Assembly: GCA_934871445.1 (NCBI GenBank)
Contig: CAKXBD010000042.1
Span: 1-14,440, forward strand
DNA: 14,440 nt
Origin: an uncultured bacterium
Lineage (GTDB): Bacteria > Bacillota > Clostridia > Christensenellales > Borkfalkiaceae
Direction of reading: 5' to 3'
In this document: positions 6,860-13,042 of the stretch, in pieces
Position numbering within the stretch: position 1 is the first letter of the stretch
Layout of the letters: each line of letters opens with the position of its first letter
Translations under genes and position numbers: made by a program
The notes under the pieces: generated by a model
Databases searched by the model: none
Seen by the model: only the letters and a program-made list of their open reading frames with translations
What the model was told of the DNA's origin: nothing

Positions 6860-7927
6860 ATGGCGTATTTAAGTAAATTTCTCTCCTCGCTTTCGCCGTA
6901 TACGGCGGGGGAGCAGCCGAAGGATAAAAGGTATGTCAAGCTGAATACCAATGAAAATCCCTATCCGCCGTCCCCGAAGGTATCGGCCGCCCTCCGCGCG
7001 TTCGATACGGAAAATTTGAAGCGTTATCCCGCGCCCGACGCGGATTCTTTGCGGGAAGCGATCGCCCGTGCGGAGGGCGTGGAAAAAGACAACGTATTTT
7101 GCGGCAACGGCAGCGACGAAGTGCTCGCGCTCTGCGTGCGCGCGTTTTTCGACTCGGACGGAAAGGGCGCGGCGTTTGCGGATTTGACGTATTCCTTTTA
7201 TCCCGTGTTCTGCTCGTTTTTTTCCGTGCCGTATAAGACGGTCGCGCTGAAAGAGGACTATACGATGAATCTTTCCGCTTTGACAAAGCAGGACGCGCAG
7301 GGAATTTTAATCGCCAATCCGAACGCCCCTACGGGTATCGGAATCCCCCGTAAGGAAATGGAAGCGTTCGTGCGGGACAATGCGGACAAAGTCGTGATAG
7401 CGGACGAAGCGTATATGGGTTTTTACGGGGAAAGTCTCGCGCCGCTCGCAAAGAAATATAAAAATCTGTTGGTCGTCAAGACGTTTTCCAAATACTATTC
7501 TCTTGCGGGAATCCGCTGCGGTTACGCGCTGGGGGATAAGGATCTGATCCGCGGCCTGTTTACGGCGAAGGACTGTTTCAATTCCTATCCCGTGGATGCG
7601 CTGTGTCAGACGGCCTGCGCGGCGGCGGTCTCCGATGGGGAATATTACGAACGCGCGGCGGAAAAGGTGAGATCAGAGCGCGCGCGCCTTCGCGGCGAGC
7701 TTTTGAAGCTCGGCTTTTTCGTGCCCGAAAGCGCGGCGAATTTCCTGTTCGCGGGGTATCCCCGTCTGGGTGGGAGAAGCATATACGAGGGACTCAAAGC
7801 CCGCGGCGTGCTGGTGAGATTTTTCGATACTCCGAAGCTGAAAGACTTCTGCCGCATCACGGTGGGAACGAAGGAGGAAAACGACGCTCTGCTTTCCGCG
7901 TTGAAGGAAATTATGAGGGATTTATAA
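6860..7927 (+). CDS. hisC: Histidinol-phosphate aminotransferase
   Basis: A PLP-dependent fold-type I aminotransferase of the HisC group. It would interconvert imidazole-acetol phosphate and histidinol phosphate with glutamate, and some members also act on aromatic amino acids. The 355 residues show the N-terminal block KLNTNENPYPPSP (27-39), GNGSDEVL (82-89), NPNAPTG (153-159), DEAY (182-185), and the PLP lysine K211 in TFSKYYSLAGIR with R219 nearby. The C-terminal substrate arginine is in FCRITVGT (about 339). Length is normal. AGAGGTGA 6848-6855 precedes ATG 6860. No other histidine biosynthesis genes are next to it. The closest neighbour is the divergent DHQS-like gene starting 4 nt after its stop, so the exact substrate could differ from classical HisC. 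Confidence 0.9.
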   Translation: MAYLSKFLSSLSPYTAGEQPKDKRYVKLNTNENPYPPSPKVSAALRAFDTENLKRYPAPDADSLREAIARAEGVEKDNVFCGNGSDEVLALCVRAFFDSDGKGAAFADLTYSFYPVFCSFFSVPYKTVALKEDYTMNLSALTKQDAQGILIANPNAPTGIGIPRKEMEAFVRDNADKVVIADEAYMGFYGESLAPLAKKYKNLLVVKTFSKYYSLAGIRCGYALGDKDLIRGLFTAKDCFNSYPVDALCQTACAAAVSDGEYYERAAEKVRSERARLRGELLKLGFFVPESAANFLFAGYPRLGGRSIYEGLKARGVLVRFFDTPKLKDFCRITVGTKEENDALLSALKEIMRDL

Positions 7928-7931
7928 TGCT

Positions 7932-9035
7932 ATGAGGGAGGTTTCGTCGGCGCTTTTCGGGAGTGAAATTCTGACGGGAGATCTGAAAGATTTTCCCGCT
8001 CTGCTTTCCGCCCGTTTTCCCTTCGGAAAATACCTCGTACTCACCGACGAAGAAAGCGCGTTTCCCGTGTTGGAAACGCTGAAAAATCTGCCGAAAAAGA
8101 TACAGCTCGTCGTGAGGAAGGGGGACGACGCGGTGCCGCTCTTTCACCTTTCCGACGGGATTACCTGCGTGATCGGGGCGGGAAAAGCCTGTTCTTTGGG
8201 ACGGTATTTTGCCGCCGCGCGCGCTCTGCCGTTCGTCGCCGTCTGCACTTCGCCCGAGCCGTTCGGCTTGCTCCGTGCGCACGCACGGGTCTGTTCGGGC
8301 AAGAAAGAAATAATTTATCCCGTTCCGCCTCCTGCGCTCGTTTACGGCTGTGCGAAGGAGCTGTCGGAGAATGAAAGGGGACAAATGCGGGCAAGGGCGT
8401 TTCTCGTCGCCTGTTCGCTGTCGGTATTTTGCCGCCGCGCCTTAAAGGCGATCGGGCTTCCCGTGTCCGAGGCCGACTCTTCGGAAAATTCGGAAGCGCT
8501 CTTGTCCGCTTCGGCAAAGTGTTTTTCCGAGGGCGCAGAGACGCTGTTTTTCGCGGTAACTGCGGCGGAATACTGTTTTCGTTCGGGGTATCCCGAAGGG
8601 GAAATTTTCGCGTTTCGGGACGTGGCGGAAAAAATTTCGGGAAAATCCGATTTGCTCGCCCCATGTTGTAAAGTGCTTTCGGACGCTTACGCGCTGTTTT
8701 TCGAGAGCGGGTTTTACCGCGGCGGGAAGGTGGATTATAACGGGCGGCGGGAAGCGGCAAAAAAGCTCGCGCAAGGGACGGATATTTTTGTCGGGGAGAG
8801 CGTCGTTCCCTCGTTGAACGAGCTCGAAAAATACGAAAAAAACTTTGAAGAGGCGCGAAAAAAAATATTGCCCGCAATCTCAGGCATACAAAGGGATTGC
8901 CGCATTTTCAAGGAAGAAATCGGAAACGATGTTTTTCGCATTTTTTCCGATGTTTTGAAATTGCTTCCCGAATTGTCGCAATCCCTTATGCCATACGGGA
9001 TTGCGGCACTGATGAGAGATTTTTCCCTGTTATAA
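7932..9035 (+). CDS. Divergent DHQS/iron-ADH-fold protein, probably non-catalytic
   Basis: A 367-residue protein I cannot assign to a known enzyme. Residues 80-110 (VIGAGKACSLGRYFAA, then LPFVAVCTSP) and the following PPPALVYGCAKELSE resemble the nucleotide-binding half and early second domain of the glycerol-1-phosphate dehydrogenase / iron-alcohol dehydrogenase / dehydroquinate synthase superfamily. In active members the block is GGGS..D..K, then P..S.PT. Here the Asp and Lys positions appear as Ser and Arg. The C-terminal domain contains no histidine at all; the protein has only H72 and H117. The usual metal ligands are therefore missing. It starts 4 nt after hisC, with AGGGA (7916-7920) as ribosome site. 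A pair of palindromes lies in the last 165 bases of the frame. Fold call moderate, loss of activity inferred. Confidence 0.6.
   Translation: MREVSSALFGSEILTGDLKDFPALLSARFPFGKYLVLTDEESAFPVLETLKNLPKKIQLVVRKGDDAVPLFHLSDGITCVIGAGKACSLGRYFAAARALPFVAVCTSPEPFGLLRAHARVCSGKKEIIYPVPPPALVYGCAKELSENERGQMRARAFLVACSLSVFCRRALKAIGLPVSEADSSENSEALLSASAKCFSEGAETLFFAVTAAEYCFRSGYPEGEIFAFRDVAEKISGKSDLLAPCCKVLSDAYALFFESGFYRGGKVDYNGRREAAKKLAQGTDIFVGESVVPSLNELEKYEKNFEEARKKILPAISGIQRDCRIFKEEIGNDVFRIFSDVLKLLPELSQSLMPYGIAALMRDFSLL
8873..8900. repeat. Palindromic repeat, copy 1 (inside the 3' part of the DHQS-like gene)
   Basis: GCAATCTC at 8874-8881 pairs with GGGATTGC at 8893-8900 (one G.T wobble), enclosing AGGCATACAAA. 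In inverted orientation the unit is closely similar to 8977-9005: both share the CGCAATC...GGCATA...AGGGATTGC layout. It is read in frame as part of the protein. Confidence 0.75.
8977..9005. repeat. Palindromic repeat, copy 2 (inverted relative to copy 1)
   Basis: CGCAATCCC at 8977-8985 pairs perfectly with GGGATTGCG at 8997-9005 around the 11-nt loop TTATGCCATAC. Its reverse complement resembles copy 1, so the two form both individual hairpins and one large inverted repeat with a 76-nt centre. It ends about 30 nt before the gene's stop codon. Confidence 0.8.
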
Positions 9036-9075
9036 AAAATCGCCCTTAAAAATCAGTTTTTTCAATGCGAATTGC

Positions 9076-9080
9076 GGGTA
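9076..9080 (+). promoter_or_regulatory. Weak ribosome site favouring the ProX start at 9086
   Basis: GGGTA lies 5 nt before ATG 9086. The alternative ATG at 9065 has only T/A-rich sequence upstream. The weakness contrasts with the strong GGAGG-type sites of most neighbours and suggests low expression. Confidence 0.4.
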
Positions 9081-9085
9081 ATTTT

Positions 9086-9571
9086 ATGAAGAAAATCGAA
9101 GTGTATGAATATCTGAATTTCCGAAATATCCGATTTGAAACGACGGAGCATGAGCCCGTGTTCAATATGGCGGAAGCCGCTTCCGTCTCGCTGCCCTATC
9201 CCAACGCCGAGGCAAAAAACCTCTTTGTGAGAGACGGCAAAAAAAATTACTATCTCCTCGTCGTCAAGGGAAACAAAAGAGTGAATTTGAAAAAATTCAG
9301 GCGGGAGAACGGAATCGGAGCTTTATCGTTTGCTTCCGAACAGGAATTAGCGGCCGTTTTGGGCTTGACTTCGGGCTCGGTTACTCCGTTCGGTATCCTC
9401 AACGATACGGAACATAAGGTGCAGTGCTTTATCGACAAAGAATTTACGGAGGGCGCGGGGCTGATAGGCGTTCATCCGAACGATAACACGGCCACGGTCT
9501 GGCTGAAAACGCGGGATTTAATCGACTTGATAAAAGAAAACGGAAATGCGGTGTATACGGCAGAATTCTGA
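9086..9571 (+). CDS. Free-standing ProX/YbaK-type aminoacyl-tRNA deacylase
   Basis: A 161-residue single-domain protein of the YbaK/ProRS-INS editing family, closest in style to ProX/PrdX proteins that hydrolyse mischarged Ala-tRNA(Pro). Visible family features are the opening KKIEVYEYLNFRNIRFET, EHEPVFNMAEA, the KNLFVRDGKKNYYLLVV strand block, and the late IGVHPNDNTATVWL segment. I chose ATG 9086, not the in-frame ATG 9065. The family begins with the VYEYL stretch, and GGGTA at 9076-9080 lies before 9086, while no ribosome site precedes 9065. The ribosome site is weak in either case. It sits between the DHQS-like gene and a HAD phosphatase, with no proS nearby, so it acts in trans on tRNA. 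Exact tRNA specificity cannot be read from sequence. Confidence 0.85.
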   Translation: MKKIEVYEYLNFRNIRFETTEHEPVFNMAEAASVSLPYPNAEAKNLFVRDGKKNYYLLVVKGNKRVNLKKFRRENGIGALSFASEQELAAVLGLTSGSVTPFGILNDTEHKVQCFIDKEFTEGAGLIGVHPNDNTATVWLKTRDLIDLIKENGNAVYTAEF

Positions 9572-9595
9572 TTTGAAAAAACGAAGAGGAAAGAT

Positions 9596-10387
9596 ATGAC
9601 GATCGAGGAACTTATACAAAAGACGAAAGTGTTTCTTTTAGACATGGACGGCACGATTTATATAGACGAGACGCCGATCGGGGAGATGAAAAAGACGCTC
9701 TCCCTGCTTCGCGAAAAGGGGAAGAAGCTGGTTTATTGCACGAACAATTCTTCCAAAACTTCCGAAGAATACAGAGAAAAACTCGTCAAAATAGGGCTTT
9801 TCGATCCGCGGGATTTCGTGTATACTTCGGGGATAGCGACGGCGGAATATCTCAAAAAATACCATGCGGGAAAGAGCGTTTATCTTTTGGGCAGAGAGGC
9901 GTTAAAGGCGGATTTTATCGCCCGCGGAATAGCGCTCGACGAAGATAAGCCCGAGGTCTGCGTATTGGCATACGACACCGAAGTGACCTTTGAAAAGCTC
10001 AAAAAATTCAACGAATTTCTCGTAAACGGCTGCTTTTATGCGGCGACTCATCCCGATGCGGTCTGCCCCGCAAAGGGCGTGTTTCCGCCCGACGTCGGTT
10101 CCTTTATCCGGCTGTTCGAGTGTTCGTCTCATCGGGTTCCCGACGTCGTTTGCGGCAAACCGCATAAAATAATGGGTGAGGCCCTCGAAGGGCTTCTGGA
10201 CGCGAAAAACGACGAAATTGCCATGGTCGGAGACCGTTTGCATACCGATATTCGTTTTGCAAATAACAGCGGCTTTACGGGCGTGCTCGTGCTTTCGGGG
10301 GAGACGACGAAGGAGATGCTCCGAGGCTCAAAAGACAGGCCGGACATCGTATTAAATTCCCTGAACGACGTCGCCGCATATCTTTAA
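9596..10387 (+). CDS. HAD-IIA (NagD-like) phosphatase
   Basis: A 263-residue haloacid dehalogenase-superfamily phosphatase with a C2 cap. The nucleophile motif DMDGT (16-20) is near the N-terminus, motif II is CTNNSS (48-53), motif III lysine is in the GKPHK stretch, and motif IV is MVGDRLHTDIRFANNSGF (from about 209). This order and length are typical of NagD / p-nitrophenylphosphatase-like HAD-IIA enzymes, which hydrolyse small phosphomonoesters such as nucleotides or sugar phosphates. The physiological substrate cannot be told. AGAGGA 9585-9590 precedes ATG 9596. It lies 24 nt after the ProX gene and is the last gene of the long same-strand run; no terminator follows before the next promoter, so read-through into the sigma cluster is possible. 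Confidence 0.9.
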   Translation: MTIEELIQKTKVFLLDMDGTIYIDETPIGEMKKTLSLLREKGKKLVYCTNNSSKTSEEYREKLVKIGLFDPRDFVYTSGIATAEYLKKYHAGKSVYLLGREALKADFIARGIALDEDKPEVCVLAYDTEVTFEKLKKFNEFLVNGCFYAATHPDAVCPAKGVFPPDVGSFIRLFECSSHRVPDVVCGKPHKIMGEALEGLLDAKNDEIAMVGDRLHTDIRFANNSGFTGVLVLSGETTKEMLRGSKDRPDIVLNSLNDVAAYL

Positions 10388-10410
10388 GGGAAGAATAAAG
10401 AAAGAGAAGT

Positions 10411-10442
10411 GTTTGAAAGTGCGCGAAAATGCGTTATATATA
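10411..10442 (+). promoter_or_regulatory. Promoter of the sigma-factor cluster
   Basis: TTGAAA at 10413-10418 is followed, after 16 nt, by TATATA at 10435-10440 (or TATATA 10437-10442 at 18 nt), a good sigma-A match. Overlapping it, GTTTGA 10411-10416 and GCGTTA 10431-10436, spaced 14 nt, loosely resemble the SigB-type GTTTAA...GGGTAT pattern, which would allow autoregulation. AAGGGAGG 10458-10465 is the downstream ribosome site. Confidence 0.6.
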
Positions 10443-10473
10443 AATATAAGACCGTAAAAGGGAGGTTTTCAGC

Positions 10474-10782
10474 ATGAAGGAAGTGGAAATCAAGGGCGCG
10501 GAAGCGGGAAAATTGACCGTCGCTTTGAGCGGAGATATCGATTCGGGAAATGCGGACGAATTTTATTCCGACGTAATTTCGGCATACAGGCAAAATCCCG
10601 CGGATATTGTATTCGATTGCGCCGAGCTGAATTTTATCGACAGCACGACGTTGGGAACGTTCGTCAAGATTCTCAAAAACGCAAAGACGGACGGACATAA
10701 TATCATTCTCAGAAATTTACAGCAGAAGATCAGAAAGCTCTTTATGATTTGTTCCCTGAATACGATTATGGAGATTGAATGA
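10474..10782 (+). CDS. STAS-domain anti-sigma-factor antagonist (RsbV/SpoIIAA-like)
   Basis: A 102-residue single STAS domain: strand block KLTVALSGDIDSGNADEF (14-31), the central IVFDCAELNFIDSTTLGTFV stretch, then a helix and a final hydrophobic strand. The IDSTTLG motif corresponds to the SpoIIAA/RsbV loop (D-S-S-G-L-G) whose Ser after Asp is phosphorylated by the cognate anti-sigma kinase; that Ser is present. By analogy, the unphosphorylated form binds the anti-sigma factor and frees the sigma factor. It is first in the cluster, directly behind a predicted promoter, with a strong ribosome site. Its stop overlaps the next start (ATGA at 10779-10782), which implies translational coupling. 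Family call is firm; the specific partner is inferred from position. Confidence 0.9.
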   Translation: MKEVEIKGAEAGKLTVALSGDIDSGNADEFYSDVISAYRQNPADIVFDCAELNFIDSTTLGTFVKILKNAKTDGHNIILRNLQQKIRKLFMICSLNTIMEIE

Positions 10783-11141
10783 CCATGGAAAACTTTTGCG
10801 TTTCTTTGCCTTTATCCAGCGAATATCTTACGACAGTTCGGCTGACGACTGGCGGACTTTGCGCGCTTTGCGGGTTCGACGTGGATTCGGCCGAGGATTT
10901 CAAAGTGTGCGTCACCGAAAGCCTCCTGATCCTCAAACGCAACGGGTTCCGCGCGGTCGATATTTCCTTCCGCACCGGCGAGTCGCTTGCCTGTACCGTT
11001 TCCGGCAAGGAAAAGGGTGAGCCCGAAGAAAAAACGGCGGACGACGACATTTCTTATGCGTTGTTGAATGCGCTTTTGGGAAATGCGGAATTTGTAAAAG
11101 ACGGCGCGGGCACGGTACAGACCATCGCCTTCGAAGCGTGA
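10779..11141 (+). CDS. Degenerate RsbW/SpoIIAB-like protein without ATP-binding motifs
   Basis: A 120-residue protein whose first half follows the RsbW pattern: SSEYLTTVRLTTGGLCALCGF, then SAEDFKVCVTES, matching the Bacillus RsbW stretch with EYVGIIRLTLSGVASRMGY and IEDLKIAVSEA. The general-base Glu of the N-box is kept (TESLLIL), but the Mg-binding Asn position is hydrophobic. The D-x-G box is replaced (TVSGKEKG) and the glycine-rich lid is absent. The C-terminus ends like the last strand of the fold (GTVQTIAFEA). It should therefore not hydrolyse ATP or phosphorylate the STAS partner as typical family members do. The start overlaps the STAS stop by four bases; an alternative ATG at 10785 would drop two residues. 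TGGAG 10769-10773 is the ribosome site. It may bind sigma or the STAS protein constitutively. Confidence 0.7.
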   Translation: MTMENFCVSLPLSSEYLTTVRLTTGGLCALCGFDVDSAEDFKVCVTESLLILKRNGFRAVDISFRTGESLACTVSGKEKGEPEEKTADDDISYALLNALLGNAEFVKDGAGTVQTIAFEA

Positions 11142-11143
11142 GC

Positions 11144-11151
11144 GGGACGGG
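11144..11151 (+). promoter_or_regulatory. Weak ribosome site before the sigma gene
   Basis: GGGACGGG is the only G-rich segment between the preceding stop (11139-11141) and the sigma start at 11161, and is 9 nt away. It is a poor Shine-Dalgarno compared with the flanking genes, which suggests deliberately low translation of sigma or dependence on coupling. Confidence 0.35.
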
Positions 11152-11160
11152 TTTTCCATT

Positions 11161-11898
11161 ATGGCAGAAGAAACGATCAACGAGCTGTTCGAGCGATACA
11201 AAGAGACCGGTTCGAGGGAGCTGCGCAATAAAATCGCTGAAAAATACCTCTACATAGCCGACATTCTCGCAAAAAAATTTGTGGGGCGGGGTGTGGAATA
11301 CGACGATTTGAAACAGGTGGCTTCCCTCGCGCTGTTGAAGGGAATCGACCGTTTCGATCCCTCTCTCGGCATGCAGTTTACTACTTTTATCACGCCTACC
11401 ATCGCCGGAGAAATTAAAAATTATTTCAGGGACCGTTCCAGAATTATCAAACTCCCTCGTCGGCTCAGCGAAATTAGCGCATCCGTGCGCGAATTCTCCG
11501 CCGAATACGAAGGAAAAAACGGCTCGAAACCTAGCATACGCGAGATTGCCGACGGACTTTCGCTCTCGGAAGAAGAAGTCATTCGCGCGCTGGAAGTGGG
11601 CGGGACGGTCTCCCTCGACGGCGTGGCGAGTTCGGGAGAGGACGATTCCGAACATTCCCTCTATGCGCTCCTGCCGGACAACGACGACAAATACGAGCGT
11701 CTCGAAATCAAAGACGCCCTGCGTTCGGCCATGAAAGATTTGTCCGATACGGAAAAGGCGCTGATTAAGTACCGCTACGGGGAAGAACTGTCCCAAAGCG
11801 AGACGGCTAAGCGTCTGGGCGTTTCACAGATGTTCGTTTCGAGAATGGAAAGAAAACTTTTGGCTAAGCTCAAAGAAAATCTGAAAGATTCCGTCTGA
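11161..11898 (+). CDS. RNA polymerase sigma factor, SigB/SigF/SigG class
   Basis: A 245-residue sigma-70 family protein with no region 1.1. Region 2 spans about 22-100, including the VEYDDLKQVASLALLKGIDR core-binding helix and FTTFITPTIAGEIKNYFRD of the -10 recognition/melting part. Region 3 is SIREIADGLSLSEEEVIRAL (125-144). Region 4 is LSDTEKALIKYRYGEELSQ followed by the HTH SETAKRLGVSQMFVSRMERK (213-232). Length and layout match the Gram-positive SigB/SigF/SigG group, which is controlled by partner-switching anti-sigma factors. The flanking STAS and RsbW-like genes agree. Which member of the group it is (general stress or sporulation-like) cannot be decided here: the neighbours are not a standard spoIIA operon because no intact SpoIIAB is present. 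Confidence 0.92.
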   Translation: MAEETINELFERYKETGSRELRNKIAEKYLYIADILAKKFVGRGVEYDDLKQVASLALLKGIDRFDPSLGMQFTTFITPTIAGEIKNYFRDRSRIIKLPRRLSEISASVREFSAEYEGKNGSKPSIREIADGLSLSEEEVIRALEVGGTVSLDGVASSGEDDSEHSLYALLPDNDDKYERLEIKDALRSAMKDLSDTEKALIKYRYGEELSQSETAKRLGVSQMFVSRMERKLLAKLKENLKDSV

Positions 11899-11924
11899 AA
11901 AACGGAGGCTTCGGAGGCAGAGAT

Positions 11925-12311
11925 ATGTTCGTGGAAGTAAAAAATTTTGAGGCGCTGAGAGCGGCGATGAAACAGCTCTGCGACTTTCTCGAAGAACGCG
12001 ACGTGCCTGAGGACAGCGTATTCGACAGTAAATTGGTGGTCAGCGAGCTCGTCAGTAACGTCTTGCAGCACTCTGACGGAACGGCTTTTCTGGAAGGCGA
12101 AATCCGCGGGAATTTTATCGAATTGAAAGTGCGTTCGACCGTGCGGTTCTGCCCGCCGGAAGAAAGCTGTTGTTCGGGCGTATATGCCGAAAGCGGCCGC
12201 GGACTGTTCATCGTGGACAGCGTATGTACCGAGCGGTCCTATACGGAGGACGGGGGCATAAAAGTACTGATCAAAATTTCCGGCAGAGCGTCTCTGCCGG
12301 ACGACGATTAA
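11925..12311 (+). CDS. RsbW-like HATPase_c_2 protein lacking the D-x-G box
   Basis: A 128-residue protein with the histidine-kinase-like ATPase fold. The N-box SELVSNVLQHS (about 40-50) keeps both the Glu and the Asn. The glycine box is present as ESGRGLFIVDSV, and the last strand follows (GGIKVLIKI). Between them, where active relatives have V-x-D-x-G, this protein has VRSTVRFCPP, so the Asp that contacts adenine is absent. A CC pair follows. In other features it matches the RsbW/HATPase_c_2 group of anti-sigma kinases. It is 26 nt after the sigma gene, with two GGAGG stretches upstream (11904-11908, 11913-11917), and is the last gene of the cluster. Likely an anti-sigma factor or its regulator; ATP binding uncertain. 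Confidence 0.8.
   Translation: MFVEVKNFEALRAAMKQLCDFLEERDVPEDSVFDSKLVVSELVSNVLQHSDGTAFLEGEIRGNFIELKVRSTVRFCPPEESCCSGVYAESGRGLFIVDSVCTERSYTEDGGIKVLIKISGRASLPDDD
12279..12301 (+). repeat. Perfect 10-bp hairpin in the last codons of the RsbW-like gene
   Basis: TCCGGCAGAG at 12279-12288 pairs exactly with CTCTGCCGGA at 12292-12301 around the 3-nt loop CGT. It encodes GRASLP near the C-terminus and lies 9 nt before the following terminator hairpin, so the transcript ends in two stacked stem-loops. Confidence 0.75.
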
Positions 12312-12340
12312 ACGTCCTCCGTTCGGAGGACGTTGTTTTT
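12311..12340 (+). terminator. Terminator of the sigma-factor cluster
   Basis: AACGTCCTCC at 12311-12320 pairs with GGAGGACGTT at 12325-12334 around the tetraloop GTTC. The downstream bases TTGTTTTT (12333-12340) supply the U-tract. The left arm begins at the stop codon. Confidence 0.92.
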
Positions 12341-12366
12341 ACAAATATTATTACAAAAAGTATTTT

Positions 12367-12372
12367 AAGGAG
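12367..12372 (+). promoter_or_regulatory. Ribosome site setting the nitroreductase start
   Basis: AAGGAG, 7 nt before ATG 12380. It decides against the 70-residue longer frame that would begin at 12170 within the RsbW-like gene and run through the terminator hairpin. Confidence 0.75.
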
Positions 12373-12379
12373 AAAAAGT

Positions 12380-13042
12380 ATGGATATTTCAGAAGCGATG
12401 AAGGCAAGACATTCCGTGAGAAGCTATTCCGACAGGCCGATTCCCGAAGATATCGTCGGGATTTTGAAACAGGAGGCGGAAAACTGCAATCTGAAAAGCG
12501 GGCTGCGTATTCAGGTGATCACCGACGAGGAAAGCGCTTTTGAAGGCTTTATGGCGCACTATGGAAATTTTCGCGGCGTTAAGAATTATATCGCTTTGGT
12601 CGGAAAGAAGTCAGACGAAGAAAAGGCGGGATATTTCGGAGAACATCTCGCCTTGAAGGCGCAGGCACTGGGGCTGAATACCTGCTGGGTTGCCATGACC
12701 TTCAAAAAGAGCGCCTGCAAAAGAAATTGCAGAATAGAAAAAGGTGAGAAGCTGCTGTGCGTTCTCGCTCTCGGCTACGGCGTTGCGCAGGGCGTTCCGC
12801 ATAAAAATCGTGCGGCGGAGGAGATTGCTCCCGCGCTTTCGTCCGCGCCCGATTGGTTTCGGAACGGGACGGAGGCGGCTTTGCTCGCACCTACCGCCCT
12901 CAATTCGCAGAAGTTTCGCTTGGAAATAGAAGGGGAAAAGGTACGTGTGAGCGCTTGGGGGCCTTACGCAAGGATAAATCTCGGAATCGTAAAATATCAC
13001 TTTGAAGCGGGCGCGGGAAAAGATAATTTTCAGTGGCTATAA
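12380..13042 (+). CDS. Nitroreductase-family flavoprotein (TM1586-like)
   Basis: A 220-residue FMN-dependent nitroreductase-superfamily protein. The N-terminus MDISEAMKARHSVRSYSDRPI has the FMN phosphate-binding R-x-S-x-R-x-Y motif (10-15), and GYFGEHLALKAQALGLNTCWV (84-104) is the typical central helix. The second half has LLAPTALNSQKFRLEIEGEKV (from 168), a repeat of the 'aPTA.N.Q' element. This layout resembles the putative TM1586-type nitroreductases. The substrate is unknown. The frame is open further upstream, but ATG 12380 has AAGGAG (12367-12372) 7 nt before it and starts exactly at the family N-terminus, so I reject the longer ATG 12170 inside the previous gene. It lies after the cluster terminator with no clear promoter of its own. 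Confidence 0.85.
   Translation: MDISEAMKARHSVRSYSDRPIPEDIVGILKQEAENCNLKSGLRIQVITDEESAFEGFMAHYGNFRGVKNYIALVGKKSDEEKAGYFGEHLALKAQALGLNTCWVAMTFKKSACKRNCRIEKGEKLLCVLALGYGVAQGVPHKNRAAEEIAPALSSAPDWFRNGTEAALLAPTALNSQKFRLEIEGEKVRVSAWGPYARINLGIVKYHFEAGAGKDNFQWL

Noticed and set aside
8871..9006. Intrinsic terminator or riboswitch
   Set aside because: The hairpins lie inside an open frame and no T-tract follows; the gene continues to its own stop.
9065..9085. Longer ProX start
   Set aside because: No ribosome site lies upstream, and the family N-terminus matches ATG 9086.
12338..12366. TTTACA-17-TATTTT as a promoter for the nitroreductase gene
   Set aside because: The -10 box would touch the ribosome site and put the transcript start after it, so it cannot serve this start codon.
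12170..12379. Longer nitroreductase start inside the RsbW-like gene
   Set aside because: It would be translated through the terminator hairpin and has no family similarity; ATG 12380 is well supported.
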